39,003 nt of DNA from a virus. Location of the stretch: the IMG/VR virus record IMGVR_UViG_3300034691_000034, positions 1 to 39,003 of that record; one strand, written 5' to 3'. A program made the translations under genes and the position numbers. Below, in pieces: positions 16,160 through 25,500 of the stretch. How positions within the stretch are numbered: position 1 is the stretch's first letter; each line of letters begins with the position of its first letter. The notes beneath the pieces are model-generated. The model made no database searches. It saw only the letters and a program-made list of their open reading frames with translations, and was not told where the DNA came from.

Positions 16160-16928
16160 ACCAACAGCGGCGCTGCTGAAAGCATTTCAAGAGGAAGCAG
16201 AGCTGCGCTACCCGCAAGAAGCGTGCGGTTACGTCGTCAAGGCCGGCAAGAAACAGCACTTCATGCCGTGTGAGAACAGCGCGAAAGGCCCGCTGGCTGA
16301 CTTCCGTATCGGCGATGCCGAATACCAGCGATGCTCGGACGTTGGCGAAATCATCGCCGTCTGGCACACGCACCCAGACAAGACCAACCAGCCGTCACTG
16401 TTCGACCGTGTGGAGTGCGAGAACTTGGGTCTGCCGTGGTTTATCAACGCAATCACCAAGTCAGACGAGGAAGGCTTCACCTTCAGCGAGACATTGTTGC
16501 TGGAACCGGAAGGCTTCAGGCTCGAATACATCGGGCGCCCATACCATTACGGTCTGGTGGACTGCTACTCGCTGCTGCGCGATTACTACAAGGGCGAATA
16601 TGGTATTGACTTGGCCGTATGCCGTGAATGCCGTGACACTCGGTTCTGGGAAATCAACGTGCCGGTGATCGAACAGTCCTACGCTCAACTTGGCTTCGAG
16701 AAAGTGTATGATGTCAATCCAAAGCCCGGTGACGTGTTTCTGATTCAAACGGGCGGCAAAGTCGCCAACCATGTTGCAATTTACATTGGCGACGATATGA
16801 TCCTTCACCATTGTGAAGACAGATTGTCAAGTCGCTCGATCTATGGGGGATATTGGCTGAAACACACAATCGCAGTTTTGCGCCACCCCGAGGTTGGAAA
16901 ACATGGCACTAACGAAGGTAATTCTTGA
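16149..16928 (+). CDS. Tail assembly peptidase, lambda gpK-like (JAMM + NlpC/P60)
   Basis: 259 residues from ATG 16149, which overlaps the end of the gpL-like gene; a longer in-frame start inside that gene is not supported. The N-terminal MPN/JAMM metalloprotease domain has Glu24 (PQEACGY) and the complete motif HTHPDKTNQPSLFD with His73, His75, Ser83 and Asp86 as zinc/catalytic residues. The C-terminal NlpC/P60 domain has Cys139 (GLVDCYSLL), His208 (ANHVAIYIGD) and His220. In lambda, gpK is needed for tail tip assembly; the NlpC/P60 part can cut peptidoglycan. All key residues are intact in both domains. It overlaps the next gene by 26 bp. Confidence 0.93.
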   Translation: MKTKPTAALLKAFQEEAELRYPQEACGYVVKAGKKQHFMPCENSAKGPLADFRIGDAEYQRCSDVGEIIAVWHTHPDKTNQPSLFDRVECENLGLPWFINAITKSDEEGFTFSETLLLEPEGFRLEYIGRPYHYGLVDCYSLLRDYYKGEYGIDLAVCRECRDTRFWEINVPVIEQSYAQLGFEKVYDVNPKPGDVFLIQTGGKVANHVAIYIGDDMILHHCEDRLSSRSIYGGYWLKHTIAVLRHPEVGKHGTNEGNS

Positions 16929-17478
16929 CGGCCCATTGGGCAAAGCGTTTGGCAAGGAATGGAACCTCGCGGTCACCACTCCAAACCAAGCGCTAGCCCT
17001 GATCGAAGCGAACAAACCCGGCATTCAAGGCTGGATTCGCAACAACGCAGACAAGTTCTCCTGCTACCGTGTGACTATTACCGACAAGCGCGGTAAGAAG
17101 CACAGAATCGACGATTCCACCTATCAGCTTCAGCGCGATGAACAGCCAGCAATGATTCGCTTCACCCCCGTGGTAAGCGGCTCTTCGGCTGGCATTCGCA
17201 CAGTCGTGGGCGCAATCCTGATCGCGGTCGGCCTGTATTTCGGGCAGCCTTGGCTGGTGGCGATGGGTGCCAGCTTAATGATTGGCGGTCTGGTTGAATT
17301 GCTCTCCCCGCGCCCGAAAAAGCAGAATAATACGTCTGATGACGGAGCCTCTTACTACTTCAACGGGCCGGTGAACACGACCGCCCAAGGCGTCCCGGTT
17401 CCGCTCGTGTATGGCCGCTGTCTGGTAGGCAGCCAAGCCGTGAGCGCTTCGGTCACCATCGACCAATTAATGGGCTAA
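16903..17478 (+). CDS. Tail tip assembly protein, lambda gpI-like
   Basis: 191 residues from ATG 16903 (GAGG nine bases upstream; TTG 16894 is an in-frame alternative). N-terminal KVILDGPLGKAFGKEWNLAV is typical of gpI-like proteins (ubiquitin-like domain). The middle has hydrophobic hairpin segments RTVVGAILIAVGLYFGQPWL and MGASLMIGGLVELL, and the C-terminus has GVPVPLVYGRCLVGSQAVS, also a family hallmark. In lambda, gpI is required for tip assembly with gpJ. The next gene starts five bases after the stop. Confidence 0.88.
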   Translation: MALTKVILDGPLGKAFGKEWNLAVTTPNQALALIEANKPGIQGWIRNNADKFSCYRVTITDKRGKKHRIDDSTYQLQRDEQPAMIRFTPVVSGSSAGIRTVVGAILIAVGLYFGQPWLVAMGASLMIGGLVELLSPRPKKQNNTSDDGASYYFNGPVNTTAQGVPVPLVYGRCLVGSQAVSASVTIDQLMG

Positions 17479-17483
17479 TCCAA

Positions 17484-20400
17484 ATGATCGACGCACCTTT
17501 TTCAAGAACGGTTTTAGGCTCTGGCGGTGGTAGCAAGCCGAAGGGCGCCCGTGCGCCGGTAATCGCGCCAGACACAGTTCAATCCAAAGCGCTTCTGGCG
17601 ATCCTCGACCTACTCTGCGAAGGGCAGGTAAAGGGTCTGGTCGGTGACTCCAGTGGCATTTACCTCGACGGCACGCCGTTGACCAACCCGGATAACAGCT
17701 ACAACTATCAGGGCTTCGATTGGCAATTCCGTGATGGGCGCCAAGATAACGCCGTGCTAACCGGCTTCCCTGACGTGTCCACCCCATACAACATGAGCGT
17801 GCAGCTCAAGCAGTCCACGCCTCAGACAATCACTATCGCCGACCCTGACGCCGACGCAGTGCGTGTGATCATCAGCATGCCTGCATTGTCTTCGCAGAAC
17901 TCCAGCACCGGTGACGTCACCGGCACAACTGTTCAATATGCGTTCACCATGTCAGTGAGCGGCGGCACGTTCGTTCCTGTAAACGTGTCTGGCACAGACT
18001 CGAACGTGGTGACTATCACTGACAAGTCACGCTCCAAGTATCAGCGCGAACACTTGATTACCCTCCCGAAACCGGGCACCAGCTACCGCATTCGCGTCAG
18101 TCGAATCACCTCGGATTCAATCAACTCGTATCTGTCGAACGACACGTTCCTTGATTCCTACTACGAAATTGTGAACAGCCAACTGACATACCCGAACTCA
18201 GTGATGTGTGGTGTGCGGGTGAACTCCGAACAGTTCTCTTCGCTGCCGTCTCGGTCATACCTGATCGACGGTCTACTGATTCGCATTCCGTCCAATTACG
18301 ACCCAGAGACCCGCGTCTACAATGGCGTGTGGGACGGCTCGTTCGGGATTGGGTTCAGTAACAACCCGGCGTGGGTGTTTTACGACATCCTGACCAACCG
18401 TCGCTATGGTCTGGGCGAATTCGTCAAACCGTCGAACATCAACATCGCCAAGCTCTACCAAATCGGCCGTTACTGCGACGGCATGCTGAGCAACGGCTTC
18501 GGCGGTCTGGAGCCTCGCTTCACGATCAACACCAGCATCGCAAGCCGCAATGACGCCTACAAGGTAATCTCGGACATCTGCTCTACGTTCCGGGGTATGT
18601 CTTACTGGGCGGGCGGCATGATTCAGGTCACTCAGGATTCGCCGACTGACCCGGTTTACCTGTTCAACAACGCCAACGTTGTCGACGGCATGTTCAGCCG
18701 CGCCGGCTCTGCCCGCAAAGACCGTCACAGCGTTGTTCACGTCCAGTGGAATGACCCGGAAGACCAATACAAACAAAAGATCGAATACGTCGAAGACCCG
18801 GACCTGATCCAGTCCATCGGCTACAAGCGCATGGATACAATCGCGTTTGGCTGCACCTCCCGCGCTCAGGCACACCGCGTGGGTCTGTGGATTCTCTACA
18901 CTGAAAAGGTAGAGACCAACATGACCAACTTTGAAGTTGGTCTGGACGGTCTGGTTGTGATGCCGGGTGACATCGTCAAGATCAGCGACCAGTGGAAGGC
19001 CGGCAAGCGTAACGGCGGGCGTCTGCTCGCGTCTTCACGCACAGGCTGCACGCTAGACAGGGCTACCGACATCACGGCCGGTTCGATTATCGCGATTCGC
19101 ATGCCAGACGGTAAGTTCGAAGAGCGTCAGGTGGTTCAATCTGGCACCGGCAAGACCGCGATCACCTTCGCCAGTCAACTAAGTGCGGCGCCGATGGCGA
19201 ATGCCGTCTGGATTCTGATCGAGCCAAGCCTCGTGCCAATGATGGCCCGCGTGGTTGGGGTCGCGCAGTCTGAGAAGCATAGCCAGTTCGTAATCAGCGT
19301 GGTAGACCACAACCCGAGCAAGTTCGGCTCCATCGAACAGGGGCTGCAACTGGAATCTCTGCCAACCACACTGCTCGACCCGACGTTCTTCACCCCTGAG
19401 CTGCTGAAGGTGGAAGAGGTCACCTATCTGATCGCCCCGGGTCAACTGGGCTCGCGTCTGGACGTATCGTGGGTAGGTAAATCGCCGACCTACTTTGTGT
19501 CGTGGCGCATGACCAATGGCGTCAGTGTCGGCGGCTGGCAGCAGACAGTCACGAACAAGGCTTCGTTTGAGGTTCTGAACGTGCTGGGCGGTCAAGTCTA
19601 TGATTTTAAGGTCGTGGGTCAGGCCGTAACCGGAAAGCTCTCTAGCGAGCTTGTGGGCACCTACGTTGCCCTCGGAACGGCAAACCCACCAGCGCCGCCG
19701 ACCAACCTGACAGCGACGGGTGACTTTCGACAGGTCAACTTGGCGTGGATCAACGCAACTGTCGTCGACTTCGACTTCGTGGAAATCTTCGAGAACACCA
19801 GTGACAACCTTGTCACCGCCTACTATCTCGACCGCACACCGGGCAACGCCTACACCCGTTCGGGCATTCCAACCCTGATGAAATACTGGTATTGGGTCCG
19901 CACCGTGAACAAGCGCGGCATGAAGTCGGCGTTCAACTCGACGGCGGGCACGTCTGCTCAAGCCGGCTTCATCGCCAAGACTGACTTGGACGAAGAACTG
20001 TCCAAGACAATCGACGACATTAGCGAGAGCCTTGACGGTCTGGTGGAAGAGGTAATCGACCGGGTGAACATTATCACCGACGGTCTGCCGGAACGTATCG
20101 AAGAGGCTGAAGCGTTGGCTGCCGCGGCCCGTGCCGGTAACAACATCGAAGCCTTGTTGCGCGACGATGAAAACGTGAACATGCGCAAGGACATCTACAA
20201 GCTGAGCGTCTCGATTGACGAGGATATCAAAGCCGAAATCCTGAACATCAATCAGGTTCTGGTGTCCGACCGTCAAGCCGTGGCAACGGCGATGCAATCG
20301 GTGGAAGCGCGCTTCCAGACAAGTGACGCCGCACTGGTAGCCGAGCAAACCGCCCGGGCAACCGCGGACAGCGCCACAGCTACCAGCATTCAGGGCATCA

Positions 20401-21452
20401 CCGCCAAAACTGACGTGACGAACGCTGCCATTGTCACTGAGCAAACTGCCCGGGCGAACGGCGACAGCGCGAACGCGACCGAAATTAACAGCCTAAAGGT
20501 GAAGACCGACACCACCAACGCTGCAATCGCCACCGAACAGACCGTGCGTGCGAACGGCGACAGTGCCTTGGCTACCAGCATCACCCAGCTCGGCGTCAAA
20601 ACCGACACCACCAACGCAAGCTTGGCAACAGAGCAGACCCTTCGCGCCAACGGTGACGCCGCCAGCGCCTCTCTGGTTACAGCACTGCAAGCGAAGACAA
20701 CCAGTGACATCGCGGCGGCAATCAGCTCGGAAGCTTCAACCCGGGCCGGTGCTGACGGCGCCCTGTCTACCCGTGTCGACGCCACTGTTGCCGCCAACGG
20801 CGTGAACAACGCAGCGATTCAGTCGGAAGTGACAGCCCGGGCCAACGCTGTGTCTGCGGTGAACAGCCGTGTGGACTCGATGGTCGCCAAGACAGACACC
20901 ACCAACGCCGCTCTGGTGAATGAGCAAACCACACGGGCGAACGCTGACGGCGCTTTGACTACTGCGGTCCAGACGGCTCAAGCAACGGCGAACGGCGCAT
21001 CCAGCAGCGTGCAAGTCACTTCCACAGCGCTGTCGAACCTCGACGGCAAGTTGAGCGCTCAGTGGACTGCGAAGGTTCAGGTTTCCTCGAACGGCACGGT
21101 TTACATTGCCGGTATGGGTATCGGTATCCAGAACACCGATCAGGGCATCTACCAGACGTCCATCGCGATGCAGGCTGACCGGTTCGTGATCATCAACCCA
21201 AATAACTCCTATGCAATCGCTCCGTTCCAAGTGATGGGTGGGATTGTGCTGATCAACGCCGCCTACATGGGCGACATGCAGTCGATTGGTCTCAACGCTC
21301 AAGGCGTTCCTTACTGGGTTCTGAGCCGTAACGGCAACTTCCAGTTGAACGGTAGCGGCAATGGGATGCGCCGTGAATTGCGCGCCAACTATGACCGCTT
21401 CTACAATACGAACAATGGCGTATTGGTTATCGAGATTGGGGAGCTGACATGA
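17484..21452 (+). CDS. Tail tip / host specificity protein, lambda gpJ-like
   Basis: Central tail fibre and hub, which usually contacts the receptor. 1322 residues. The first ~700 residues are the conserved hub (GGGSKPKGARAPVIAPDTVQ, then YLDGTPLTNPDNSYNYQGFD and FGIGFSNNPAWVFYDILTNR). Residues ~735-830 look like a fibronectin type III domain (PAPPTNLTATGDFRQVNLAW). A helical region follows, then seven copies of a repeat built on EQTxRANGDSA with starts at residues 954, 986, 1018, 1050, 1083, 1115 and 1147, a 32-residue period. The C-terminal ~140 residues resemble DUF1983 (ADRFVIINPNNSYAIAPFQV). No clear ribosome binding site precedes ATG 17484, so coupling to the gpI-like gene is likely. 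Confidence 0.92.
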   Translation: MIDAPFSRTVLGSGGGSKPKGARAPVIAPDTVQSKALLAILDLLCEGQVKGLVGDSSGIYLDGTPLTNPDNSYNYQGFDWQFRDGRQDNAVLTGFPDVSTPYNMSVQLKQSTPQTITIADPDADAVRVIISMPALSSQNSSTGDVTGTTVQYAFTMSVSGGTFVPVNVSGTDSNVVTITDKSRSKYQREHLITLPKPGTSYRIRVSRITSDSINSYLSNDTFLDSYYEIVNSQLTYPNSVMCGVRVNSEQFSSLPSRSYLIDGLLIRIPSNYDPETRVYNGVWDGSFGIGFSNNPAWVFYDILTNRRYGLGEFVKPSNINIAKLYQIGRYCDGMLSNGFGGLEPRFTINTSIASRNDAYKVISDICSTFRGMSYWAGGMIQVTQDSPTDPVYLFNNANVVDGMFSRAGSARKDRHSVVHVQWNDPEDQYKQKIEYVEDPDLIQSIGYKRMDTIAFGCTSRAQAHRVGLWILYTEKVETNMTNFEVGLDGLVVMPGDIVKISDQWKAGKRNGGRLLASSRTGCTLDRATDITAGSIIAIRMPDGKFEERQVVQSGTGKTAITFASQLSAAPMANAVWILIEPSLVPMMARVVGVAQSEKHSQFVISVVDHNPSKFGSIEQGLQLESLPTTLLDPTFFTPELLKVEEVTYLIAPGQLGSRLDVSWVGKSPTYFVSWRMTNGVSVGGWQQTVTNKASFEVLNVLGGQVYDFKVVGQAVTGKLSSELVGTYVALGTANPPAPPTNLTATGDFRQVNLAWINATVVDFDFVEIFENTSDNLVTAYYLDRTPGNAYTRSGIPTLMKYWYWVRTVNKRGMKSAFNSTAGTSAQAGFIAKTDLDEELSKTIDDISESLDGLVEEVIDRVNIITDGLPERIEEAEALAAAARAGNNIEALLRDDENVNMRKDIYKLSVSIDEDIKAEILNINQVLVSDRQAVATAMQSVEARFQTSDAALVAEQTARATADSATATSIQGITAKTDVTNAAIVTEQTARANGDSANATEINSLKVKTDTTNAAIATEQTVRANGDSALATSITQLGVKTDTTNASLATEQTLRANGDAASASLVTALQAKTTSDIAAAISSEASTRAGADGALSTRVDATVAANGVNNAAIQSEVTARANAVSAVNSRVDSMVAKTDTTNAALVNEQTTRANADGALTTAVQTAQATANGASSSVQVTSTALSNLDGKLSAQWTAKVQVSSNGTVYIAGMGIGIQNTDQGIYQTSIAMQADRFVIINPNNSYAIAPFQVMGGIVLINAAYMGDMQSIGLNAQGVPYWVLSRNGNFQLNGSGNGMRRELRANYDRFYNTNNGVLVIEIGELT

Positions 21453-21784
21453 CGGTAGGAATTAGGATCAGGGACGAGAATACAGGCGCGCTGCGAATGG
21501 AGGTTACTGACTATACGGTCAGTAACACCTACACAGAAACGATCTATATTTCCGCTGGCGCTGCAAGCGGAAACAGGGTGATCGCGGGTATCAGCGAAGC
21601 AACGCACGTCGCGTTCTTCGTGCCGTGTTTTGACGCTGGCGCCTTTGCGCCAATTGCTGGCTTCGTCGAGCCAAGGATGCCGCGAACGTATATTTCTGGA
21701 AGCGTGGTGTATTGGAACGGTATCGCCAATGAGCAAAATTGGTATAACGGCTATTACACCCTTCGAGTAGTGAGAATCCAATAA
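21449..21784 (+). CDS. Small tail accessory protein, paralogue of next gene
   Basis: 111 residues, beta-rich, of unknown exact function. It begins MTVGIRIRDENTGALRMEV. The next protein begins MAVGIRIRGAYGQLQISDE and repeats the motif internally (KYGVRIRNKDTGVIIFDSG), so these are three copies of one small fold in two genes. Short proteins of this sort after J are common in Pseudomonas and related phages and are thought to be tail-tip appendages. It starts by ATGA overlap with J and ends by TAATG overlap with the next gene. Confidence 0.75.
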   Translation: MTVGIRIRDENTGALRMEVTDYTVSNTYTETIYISAGAASGNRVIAGISEATHVAFFVPCFDAGAFAPIAGFVEPRMPRTYISGSVVYWNGIANEQNWYNGYYTLRVVRIQ

Positions 21785-22545
21785 TGGCAGTAGGAATTAG
21801 AATCAGGGGCGCATACGGCCAACTGCAAATCTCGGATGAGAGCCCGGTGAATTCGGTTCTCTTCAGCGGGAACTTGGGCAACTTGGTTGCCTACACCCAA
21901 GCAGGCATCACCACCTATGCGACCGGTGTAACGTTTCCAGCGGTTATCGCCACGACTGAACAGCCATTGGTATTCCTTCGAGTCACAAACACAATCGAAG
22001 TCCTCAGCGTTCGGGTTATCGGCCAACCCGGCGCGTGGTCTGGGTTTTCAGTCTACGGCACAGATAGCACAGACACCCCGGGCGGCGGCGCTAACCCTGC
22101 GCCAGTGTATGGAACGTGGTTTATCACCACGACCCAAGCTGCAAAATCCAATGCCAAATATGGCGTTCGCATTCGCAACAAGGACACCGGGGTTATCATC
22201 TTCGACAGCGGCTATCCGATTGCGAAATTCCTGTCTTGGGCGCCGCAGTTCAACAACTTCCGGGTAATCTCGACCGGTCACGATAACTCTGGCCGCAGCG
22301 GCAATTGGGACTGGTGCCGAGTCGACACGCCATGCCCATACGGCTACGGCGGGCACTTTCTTGCCAACGGCTTTACTGGGTTGATCACAGGCACCCCGGG
22401 CGGGCAAACCGTATTTGCGAGAATGTTCTTCAACGCTGCCAATCCATATTCACTGACCGTTGATATCAACTGCCCAAGCGGGACCGGGCCAAGCGTCTTC
22501 GGTCGCAACGCTTGGAATCTGATCTGGGCAACACCCGGCCCCTAG
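21784..22545 (+). CDS. Tail accessory protein with two repeats of the upstream fold
   Basis: 253 residues. The N-terminal half (~1-110) parallels the upstream 111-residue protein; after a Gly/Pro linker (DTPGGGANPAPVYGTW) a second copy starts at about residue 120 with KYGVRIRNKDTG. The C-terminal half is rich in aromatic and Gly residues and carries several Cys (WDWCRVDTPCPYGYGG). A structural role at the tail tip or fibre base is inferred from position between J and the fibre gene. Its 3' end overlaps a candidate promoter for the fibre. Confidence 0.7.
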   Translation: MAVGIRIRGAYGQLQISDESPVNSVLFSGNLGNLVAYTQAGITTYATGVTFPAVIATTEQPLVFLRVTNTIEVLSVRVIGQPGAWSGFSVYGTDSTDTPGGGANPAPVYGTWFITTTQAAKSNAKYGVRIRNKDTGVIIFDSGYPIAKFLSWAPQFNNFRVISTGHDNSGRSGNWDWCRVDTPCPYGYGGHFLANGFTGLITGTPGGQTVFARMFFNAANPYSLTVDINCPSGTGPSVFGRNAWNLIWATPGP

Positions 22546-22553
22546 GGTATAGT
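22525..22553 (+). promoter_or_regulatory. Candidate promoter for tail fibre gene
   Basis: TGGGCA (22525-22530) and TATAGT (22548-22553, 5/6 match to TATAAT) separated by 17 bp. The -10 box is preceded by GGG (GGGTATAGT), and lies 35 bp before the fibre start codon. Prediction only. Confidence 0.4.
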
Positions 22554-22587
22554 TTGGCAAATCGCCAACACCCAAGAGGCAATATCT

Positions 22588-25500
22588 GTGAGAACTTACC
22601 GCGCCGGGTCTCTGACCCTCACAAATGCCAGCACCTCCATTGTAGGTGTTGGCACTGCGTTTGTTGCAAACGTCGCCGTGGGCGACATCGTCGTTATTGA
22701 GAACGGCCAGTGCCTCGAAGTTGTGAGCGTGCCGGACGACACCCATCTAACCGTCAGCTCTCCAGCGAAACAATCCGGCTCGTTCAACTACGCCGCTCTG
22801 CGCTTTGTCATGGCTGTCAACTTCCGTGACCTGAGCATCAAGATTGAACAGTTTCTGACAGATCGTCAGTTTACACAGGACGAATTCAGCGACTGGATGT
22901 CCGGCAGCCGCACCGGTGGGCCGAACGGCGATGGCCGTTACCCGCTGACCGACCGCAACAAGGTCACCAAGATGTTCATGTGTCCTGAACTGATTGCCTT
23001 CGGCTACCAAGATTCCTTGGATCAGGCTGCATTCGCCGCAGTCAGCGCCACCGCTGCCGACGCTTCAAAGACTGCCGCAGCTACCAGCGCCACCGCTGCT
23101 GCCACCGCTGCTGCCGCCGCCGACGCTTCGAAGACTGCCGTAGCCGCCAGCGCAGCCGCCGCCGCTACGTCTGCGACTGCTGCCAATACCTCCAAGGTTG
23201 CAGCCGGGACGTCCGAAACCAACGCCCTTGCTTCGAAGACTGCCGCTGCCACTAGCGCGACCAATAGCGCGACCAGCGCAACAGCTTCTGCTGGCTCGGC
23301 AACAGCTTCTGCTGGCTCGGCAACAGCTTCTGCCGCATCTGTGACCGCCGCCGCAACTTCGGCGACCAACGCTAACGCCTCCGCAACTGCCGCCGCAACT
23401 TCGGCGACCGCAGCAAACACCTCCAAGATTGCAGCCGGCACCAGCGAAACCAACGCCCTTGCTTCGAAGAACGCCGCTGCGATTTCGGCAACAAACGCTG
23501 GGTCCAGCGAAACAGCCTCCAACACGTCCAAATTGGCCGCCGCCGCATCTGCAACCGCCGCCGCTACCAGCGAGACTAACGCCCTCGCCTCGAAGAATGC
23601 TGCCGCTGCCAGTTCAACCGCTGCTGCCACCAGTGTGACCACTGCTGCCGGCTCGGCCACTGCTGCCGCTGCCAGTTCAACCGCTGCCAGCAGCTCAGCC
23701 ACTGCCGCCGCTACGTCTGCCACCGATGCCAATGCTTCGAAGATTGCAGCCGGCACGTCTGAGACTAACGCCCTCGCTTCAAAGAGTGCCGCCGCTACCA
23801 GCGAGACCAACGCATTAGCGTCTAAAAACGCCGCTGCGACGTCTGAAGCGAACGCCGATATCAGTGAAGCTAACGCTGCAACAAGCGCTACAGCGGCCGC
23901 AGGGAGCGCTACAGCGGCAAACGTTTCGAAGCTTGCTGCCGCCGTGTCTGAAGCGAACGCCCTCGCAAGCGCAACATCTGCCGCCGCTGGCTCTCTGTCC
24001 GGTCTCGACAAAATGCCGACGAACCTGATTTCCAACCCGACGTTCATTTCTACCGCTTCGCTGTCCACCACTGACGTGACAAACGGCAAGGTCTCCTACG
24101 TCGATTCGACCGACGTTAGCGTGCCAGTCGGTTGCCCGACTGCCCGGGTCGGCGTGTCGCTGAAGAAAGTAGCCTCGCAACTGCTGACCCATGCGTTCCC
24201 ACTGGCAAACGCCGTGTCGCGCATTCCATGCGTTCCGGGCGAGAAGTTCGACGTCTGCATCTGGATGAACGTAGTTGGTGGCCCAGCTACCGGTAGCGCC
24301 GCTGCTCGACTGACCTTCGTTGAATCGGACGCTGTGACTGGCGGCACCTTCGTTGCGAACACCCGTGTGCTGGCTTACGACCAAGTCGCAGGCGGCTGGC
24401 AGAAACTGAACGGCACTTTCACCGCAAGCGCAACGACTCGCTCGTTCACCGTCGGCGTGTGGAACGAAACCGCAATGCCGGTGAACGGCACGATCTTCTT
24501 CGCCGAACCAGAGCTGGCCCGCCGCAACTCGATCATGGGTCTGCTGGGCTCCATGGGTTTCGGTGATTATGCCTCGCCAATCGTTACTGATCTGAACGCG
24601 AACACCATCGCTGGCCCATTCCAATGCGCTGGCGCGGTGGCAACCGCTTCTGGCTTGCCAAATAACGTGATTCACAGCGGTATTCAACTGCGTCAAAGCT
24701 CAACCGCCAACTTGCAGATTGTGGCCGCTCTAAGCTCCACAGTTTCGGTCAACCGCAAACTCTACTGGCGGAACAGCTTCAACAGTGTTTGGACAACGTG
24801 GAACGAAGTGGCGGCTGCAAACGGCGGCACCTTGACCGACATCATCTTGGCCGGCACGCCAACATTCACTACGCTGTCGAACAACGCGGCTGACGCAACT
24901 CTGGCTCCAACTTCTTCTGACGGTGCGTCAGCTACCGCGCCATCTCTGCGCATCACCGGTCTGGCTGGTTCCGTTGCGAACGCAATCGCCGCAATGGGCT
25001 TCTCGAACTCTACAGCGAACTTCGGCTCCACCTTCATCGGCACACGCTCGCTGGGCGCTGTTGGCGCGCACGCCGCTGTAACTGCCGGCCGTTCTGTCTG
25101 CACCCTGATGGCCGCCGCAAGCGATGGCACCGACTACCGCAAAATCGGCCGCATCGACTTCTACACCGACGAGGTTCCAACAGCGACAAGTGCTGCCGGT
25201 CAGGTGCGGATTCTGACAACCTCAGTAGGCGCCATTCTCCCATCGTTGGCTGCGACATTTACCAATGACAATCGACTGGTAGTGGTCGGCGGCGGTTCGT
25301 TTGGCGGTGACCTGTCGGTAGCTGGCAACATGTCTGTGACCGGCGCGCTGACCGTGACCGGCGTTGCCGCGCTGGCGGGAATCACCGAGACAACCGTTGT
25401 GATTGCCTCGGCGGCAACTACAAACATCGGCACGGCGGCGTCTAACGTCATTAACGTGACTGGCACAACTGCCATTACGGCGCTTGGCATCGCCCCGGCC

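Noticed and set aside
19179-20444. Minus-strand open frame of 421 codons opposite the gpJ-like gene
   Set aside because: Shadow of the gpJ-like gene; no domain, no promoter.
23022-24089. Minus-strand Ala/Val-rich open frame opposite the fibre repeats
   Set aside because: Low-complexity reverse of the alanine heptads; repeats give long open frames by chance on both strands.
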